From Deuterostichococcus epilithicus (Eukaryota > Chlorophyta > Trebouxiophyceae > Prasiolales > Stichococcaceae), in assembly GCA_033439295.1 (NCBI GenBank), contig JAVTLE010000023.1, positions 496,001 through 560,000 of the forward strand: a stretch of DNA of 64,000 nucleotides, read 5' to 3'. Numbering within the stretch: the stretch's first letter is position 1; each line of letters begins with the position of its first letter. The notes beneath the pieces were generated by a model. It did not search any database. It had not been told where the DNA came from and saw only the letters and a program-made list of their open reading frames with translations. Shown in pieces: positions 60,701-64,000 of this stretch. Made by a program: the position numbers and the translations under genes.

Positions 60701-63700
60701 GGCGCATGGGCGTCGGCACTGGTGACTGCTGCGGACCACTGTGGCACGGCAGGAGGCCTCACTCCCTGCTGGCTGCAGCCGCGCCTGGTGCTGCTGCCGG
60801 GCACCGCCACATCCTGGCGGAATGCAACGAAGCATGGGTCGAGGACTGCAGGTGCAGTTCGTCCTGTGGGCACAGCCGGGGATCGGCTCAAGGACACCAC
60901 TCCTGGTGCTGGATGTTGGCGCAGATGAGCTGGCGGCCGAGTTGACGACATCCTTGTTGTACCTCGCAGGTGAAGGGGAAGCCGCAGGTTCAGTACGTGG
61001 AGTTGGCGCAGCCAGAGCACGGCATCGAGCTGCCCGAATCGGAGGAGGCGCTGCTGTCGACGCACAGGTGCGCCCTGGTTCCAGGAGGATGTCCGGGCCT
61101 TTCCTGCAAAGCTGGCATTGTCCCGAACAAGCAGACAGTCTTCATATGGATTTGAATGGACATCCGCATCGTTTGCTAGAATGCCTGATTGCCGCAGCTG
61201 GTTGGAATACTGGTAAAGGGGCGGCGTGGGGGCACTTGCATGTGCCACACACAATGCGGTGCCTGTTTTGAACATCGACGACCAGGCTGACCCGCTCTGT
61301 CGTCCGTTTGCCGCAGCTGGCTGGTGAAGCGGGGTGGGGTGGGCCTCTTCCGCGCGACCTATGATGACACCCAGGTTGCGGCGCTGGTGCAGACGCTCAC
61401 GCACCTGACGGTTGGGTACGACTCGGACGGCACCGTCACCGACGCAGCACTTGGCAGGCAAGGGATCTGTAAATCGGGTGTCTCTACCCATGTGTGAAAC
61501 TAGTGCAGCATCCCGCTGGGCAGGCAAGCGAACGATGAGCTATCCGTCCAGAGCAACCAACACAAGGCCTTGCGCATGTCGAAAGCCCGGCTGGTGTGTT
61601 TCGAAATGTCGTTTGACCTAGTCAACACCAAGATTGTGGGTGAACATGCTGCTCCATACATGTGGCCAGCTTCGACTACTGAGAGTTGACACACGCAGAG
61701 CAGGTCCGCCGTAACCCCTCGTCCTCCCCAAACAACTCCGAGCCCTGCATTGAGCTCCCCCAACAGCAACATGTGAGTGTCCGTCATGGGCGTGGGCCGT
61801 GACACACTTTCAAGGCTCCTGATGCCTGCCGAGTGCTGCGCAGTGCGATGCCGCAATGCTGCGCTGCAGTTCCGTCGGAATTCATCTCCGGCACACAAAG
61901 GTCCTGCCATACACGCTGAGACAACACAAACACTCTGCGGGATGTGCAGCAGGCTGCTGTATGCGAGTGCGCTGCTGGACAGCGCCTGCGCGGCCACGCT
62001 GGCGCCCACCGAATACCGCTGCAACCTCCTTCTACAACTCCTCACAGCGCCCTGTGCCCTGGTGTCGCAGGCTGCTTGATGCAAACGCGCTGCTAGACGA
62101 CGCCTTTGCGGCGACGCTGGCGGCCAACTCGTTCCGCTGGGAGTCGACGCTACAGCTGGCGCAGGCTGCTGCCGCGTCGCCAGCGGTGCTGACCGGTGAG
62201 ACACATTTTCGGCCTTTGCCTTGTCATGCACATATTAGCTGTCGTGGAATGCTGATGCAGGCGGCGGCGGTGGCGGTGGGGCACAGGTTACAAATTGCCC
62301 GAGGTCAAATTACTGTGCGCTTTCTGTGGACGACATAGCCCGCATTGCTCAGTGGTGCGGAAGAATTCCACTGAGGTCCCTGCCTTCCCACACAATCTGT
62401 ACATCGCACCAGTGCTGTGCAGCTTTGTCAAGGCAGGGTCTGGGGCTGAGGTTTGCGACTGCAGCACGCAAAAGCAGCAGAAGTAGTTGAGTGTTCATTC
62501 CGAGCCAGGCCACCGTGTCTATGTTGCAGCCGACAGCCACCTGACGGCAGCTGCTGCAACAGTCGCATAGGACACAGCCGCCCACAGAAAGATGTACCCT
62601 TTGCGCTATGTCGCAGGCCTGGGCAGCGCCGGCATGACCACTGCTAACGCGCCAGCTGTAGTGCCAACAGCAACCGAATCTTGCACCGTCGCCATGACAG
62701 CAGCGCCCTGGCATACCATGCAATAACATCGCATGCTGCAGCGTCAGGCATCAGGCAGCACCCAATGCTGCAGCTAATGGTCAGGCGGCTGCGCGCAGGC
62801 TTGCGAGAGGCTGCCCGGTCTATCTTCCCAGCCGCACGTTGACCCGTGGCGCCGCTGCTCAAACACCTTTTCATCTTTGCGTGCTCGCAGGCTTTGGGCA
62901 GTACCTGGTGCTGCTGCCTGTCATCCGGGGCCTGGCGGCGCTGCGGCTGCGGCTGCGCGACAACGCCACCTGCCTCAAGTCCCTCAGCGCCTTCCAGGTG
63001 CGACGAGCTCTCTTCTGGAAGCATGAAGTGGCGGTGCTGTGTACCGGATTCCCTGAGGTGGACGTGCCACCTGCCTGGAGTCCTTTCGCGCCTTCCAATT
63101 GCAGATGACTTCTTCTGAGAAGCAGACCTACAGCCTGTTGCAAACATCCACTTGCAGCCTGCAGCAGCGACTTCCAAACCGTGTGATCTGGGCCACACAA
63201 CACCTGCCTAAATCGACCTGCGCTATTCAATGCGGCAGCGGTTGGCCAGCGTCCTTACGCACACATGCAAGTGGACGCGCACGACATGAGCAGGGCACAA
63301 TGCACATGCTCGGTGTTGCTGGCTGGTGACGGCACAAGCAGCGCGGCAATCACGCCGTCGCCTGACCGACCTGGGATGTGCATCACACAAAGCCTGCCGC
63401 ACGCCGCTTGGCATGAAACACACAGGGCCACGACTCACTGCAGCGTGATTCAGTCTTGATGCAATCAGTTGAGTGGAATAGAACGTCAACAACGAAACAG
63501 CCCATGGGTGTGATGTTCTGTGTTTGCAGGCCAAGCTGCTAGCGGCGCCCGCAGATGCGGCGCTGCGCATTGAGAGCACCCTCGGCGCTCAGGACGACTT
63601 CCTTTTGAGTCTTGCCAAGGTGCAAGGACTTTGCTACCGTTTGTGCGTCGGAAGAAGTAGAGCATCCCGGGCTCCTGCGGCTGCCTGGTCAACACCACCA

Positions 63701-64000
63701 AGGTCGCATCAATATCCACAAGAGTGTTCCTGCGCCCTGCACAATGCCAAACACTGCTCTTCTCAGGAGCCAGGTGACTCGTGCACAGGTAAGCAGCAGT
63801 GGCCATGGCTGCAGCCCTCGAGCTTGCAGCCGCGCGGCTGGCGCCAAGTTCGAGCTTCCTGTAACACCTCCAAGACCAACGTTGCCGTGCCTTTTCGTTG
63901 CAGGGCAACGTGCTGCAGGCGGCAGCACTGGCGGGCGATGAAGTGACAGCCGACACGCTGTGCGGCCTGTACGCGAACAACACGCTTCAGCACCACAAGG
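51795..64000 (+). CDS. M1-family aminopeptidase homologue lacking catalytic residues (type II membrane protein, 3' end outside window)
   Basis: Exons: 51795-51989 (cytoplasmic, acidic, Ser/Gly-rich), 52780-52943 (RLRREHIRGNPRQTW, then a transmembrane helix VCAMLLVVSVLVVKLEF), 53203-53396, about 53713-53790, 54202-54305, 54775-54866 (GLYRSATFRYG), 55328-55402 (ARQVLPCLDEPPYRAEFNLA), 55713-55787 (ALSTMP), 56076-56234, 56531-56683, 57880-58093, 58580-58767, 59036-59137, 59764-59904, 60435-60590, 60970-61067, about 61317-61410 (LFRATYDD), 62071-62195, 62891-62997, 63530-63619 and 63904 to the edge. Order and spacing fit ERAP/aminopeptidase N. However GAMEN is replaced by RRHAEPHWGL, HExxH by HHLGL (57926-57940), the NEG zinc Glu by SDG, and the catalytic Tyr region reads GTAKGAA. 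It should therefore neither bind zinc normally nor cleave; a binding or receptor role is inferred. The first exon was not found. Confidence 0.85.
56755..56955 (+). repeat. Two ghosts of the EPHWGLALFDERRLLYNQ exon end
   Basis: The end of the 56531-56683 exon (gagccgcactggggcctggc, then gctgtac-aac-cag) recurs almost unchanged at about 56760-56822 and 56893-56951 in the next intron. The second ghost still ends in caaccag|gtcatc, so it keeps a donor-like site. The first carries small insertions (cttttgtacaaacag). Confidence 0.9.
57415..57840 (+). repeat. Ghosts of the HHLGL (active-site position) exon
   Basis: Upstream of the 57880-58093 exon, its start (gcaggagtcagagggcgcat) recurs at 57419-57445 and, weaker, at 57662 and 57776. 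Its middle (tgccaccacctggggctgca) recurs at about 57552-57600 as tgccactgcctggacctgta, followed by ggctggcggctatgtgtcc. A third partial copy lies at about 57690-57740. None keeps an open frame. Confidence 0.75.
58366..58465 (+). repeat. Ghost of the AIGPHEGPQTQALLLDG exon
   Basis: Sequence from gcaggccatgccatcgggcc to ggcccgctggcggcgccgaa copies the start of the true exon at 58580 (gcaggccattggcccgcacg to gacccgctggcggcgccgct) about 210 bases upstream. A shorter second copy of the acceptor region lies at 58497-58535. Confidence 0.75.
58773..58798. repeat. (TTA)n microsatellite just inside an M1-gene donor
   Basis: About eight tta units followed by a G run start six bases after the end of the 58580-58767 exon. 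Confidence 0.9.
58930..59290 (+). repeat. Ghosts flanking the LQLYLQRHALGNGTMPD exon
   Basis: Upstream of the true exon (59036-59137), ctgcagcgccacctcacgct and gggcaacggc at about 58932-58965 copy its ctgcagcgccacgcgctggg. Downstream, about 59203-59280 (ccagactgcatgcgcaatat, then cgcggaggcaccgctgaccc) copies its second half. Confidence 0.75.
59645..60145 (+). repeat. Ghosts on both sides of the HLPAPLCLPHCLQD ... YFQSGNYPT exon
   Basis: Upstream, about 59652-59735 is a close copy of the exon's first half (aagcacctgccggcgccgct, gtgcctgcc-atactgcctgc). A short fragment also lies at 59558-59580. Downstream, about 59948-60022 and 60066-60140 copy its second half (tccgacatcgaggccgcc, then ggcgactaccccacagtgag). 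The first downstream copy keeps the intact donor and is broken by one stop. Confidence 0.9.
61186..61235 (+). repeat. Ghost of the WLVKRGGVG exon start
   Basis: attgccgcagctggttggaa, then tactggtaaaggggcggcgtggg, copies ttgccgcagctggctggtga and agcggggtggggtgggc of the exon starting at 61317, including the acceptor. Confidence 0.7.
61955..62040 (+). repeat. Ghost of the LLDDAFAATLAANSFRWEST exon
   Basis: gcgctgctggacagcgcctg, then cgcggccacgctggcgcccaccgaataccgctg, copies gcgctgctagacgacgcctt and on of the 62071-62195 exon, about 120 bases upstream. The copy stays open for about 20 codons. Confidence 0.8.
63050..63125 (+). repeat. Ghost of the NATCLKSLSAFQ exon end
   Basis: gacgtgccacctgcctggag, then tcctttcgcgccttccaattgcagatgacttcttctgagaagca, copies gacaacgccacctgcctcaa and following bases plus the first bases of the intron (62960-63025). 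Confidence 0.8.

Noticed and set aside
1-64000. tRNA, rRNA, transposase or reverse transcriptase genes
   Set aside because: I read for cloverleaf-like tRNA ends, rRNA core motifs, DDE/IS or RT motifs and long terminal repeats and saw none that I could support.

Overview
The window looks like nuclear DNA of a green alga (Chlorophyta). Exons are GC-rich, short and numerous, separated by introns of about 100 to 500 bases with gt(g/a)ag-type donors and (c/t)gcag acceptors. TGTAA polyadenylation motifs follow some stop codons, plant-type TTTAGGG motifs are scattered through introns, and one gene encodes a protein with a thylakoid-lumen targeting signal. No prokaryotic operon, plasmid, phage, CRISPR or rRNA feature was seen. 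All gene models below were spliced by eye from reading frames, splice sites and family motifs, so exon edges with no homologue to check against are provisional.

Layout. 0.1-5.5 kb (+): receptor-like TKL protein kinase with a transmembrane helix. 6.4-12.5 kb (-) and 13.0-17.8 kb (+): two paralogous Gln/Gly/Pro/Tyr-rich von Willebrand A (vWA) proteins, head to head around a 0.5 kb shared promoter region. 18.9-20.7 kb (+): unrecognised Ser/Gly-rich protein. 21.6-23.9 kb (+): secreted galactose/glyoxal oxidase-like copper-radical oxidase. 24.4-26.2 kb (-): thylakoid-lumen helical protein. 26.4-27.8 kb (-): organelle-targeted CRM-domain RNA-binding protein. 28.1-29.9 kb (+): small helical protein. 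30.7-33.9 kb (+): Golgi Qb-SNARE GOS1/GOSR1. 34.8-40.4 kb: a cluster of small secreted cysteine-rich proteins: one intact gene whose cysteine spacing matches an inhibitor cystine knot, one inverted broken copy, and one divergent relative. 37.9-39.2 kb (+) is a truncated inverted copy of the 3' part of a large coiled-coil gene at 41.7-50 kb (-). 51.8 kb to the window end (+): a type II membrane M1-family aminopeptidase homologue that has lost every recognisable catalytic and zinc-binding residue except one histidine; it runs off the right edge.

Two observations stand out. First, introns across at least four unrelated genes contain decayed tandem copies ('ghosts') of the neighbouring exon, often with remnants of its splice sites. 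This is densest in the M1 gene, where the exon that should carry HExxH has about three ghosts upstream. Second, six small exons of the cysteine-rich gene join in one frame through five introns to give a 94-residue secreted precursor with 11 cysteines. The genes do not form one pathway; several products (kinase, oxidase, M1 homologue, cysteine-rich proteins) act at the cell surface or in the secretory route, to which the Golgi SNARE also belongs.
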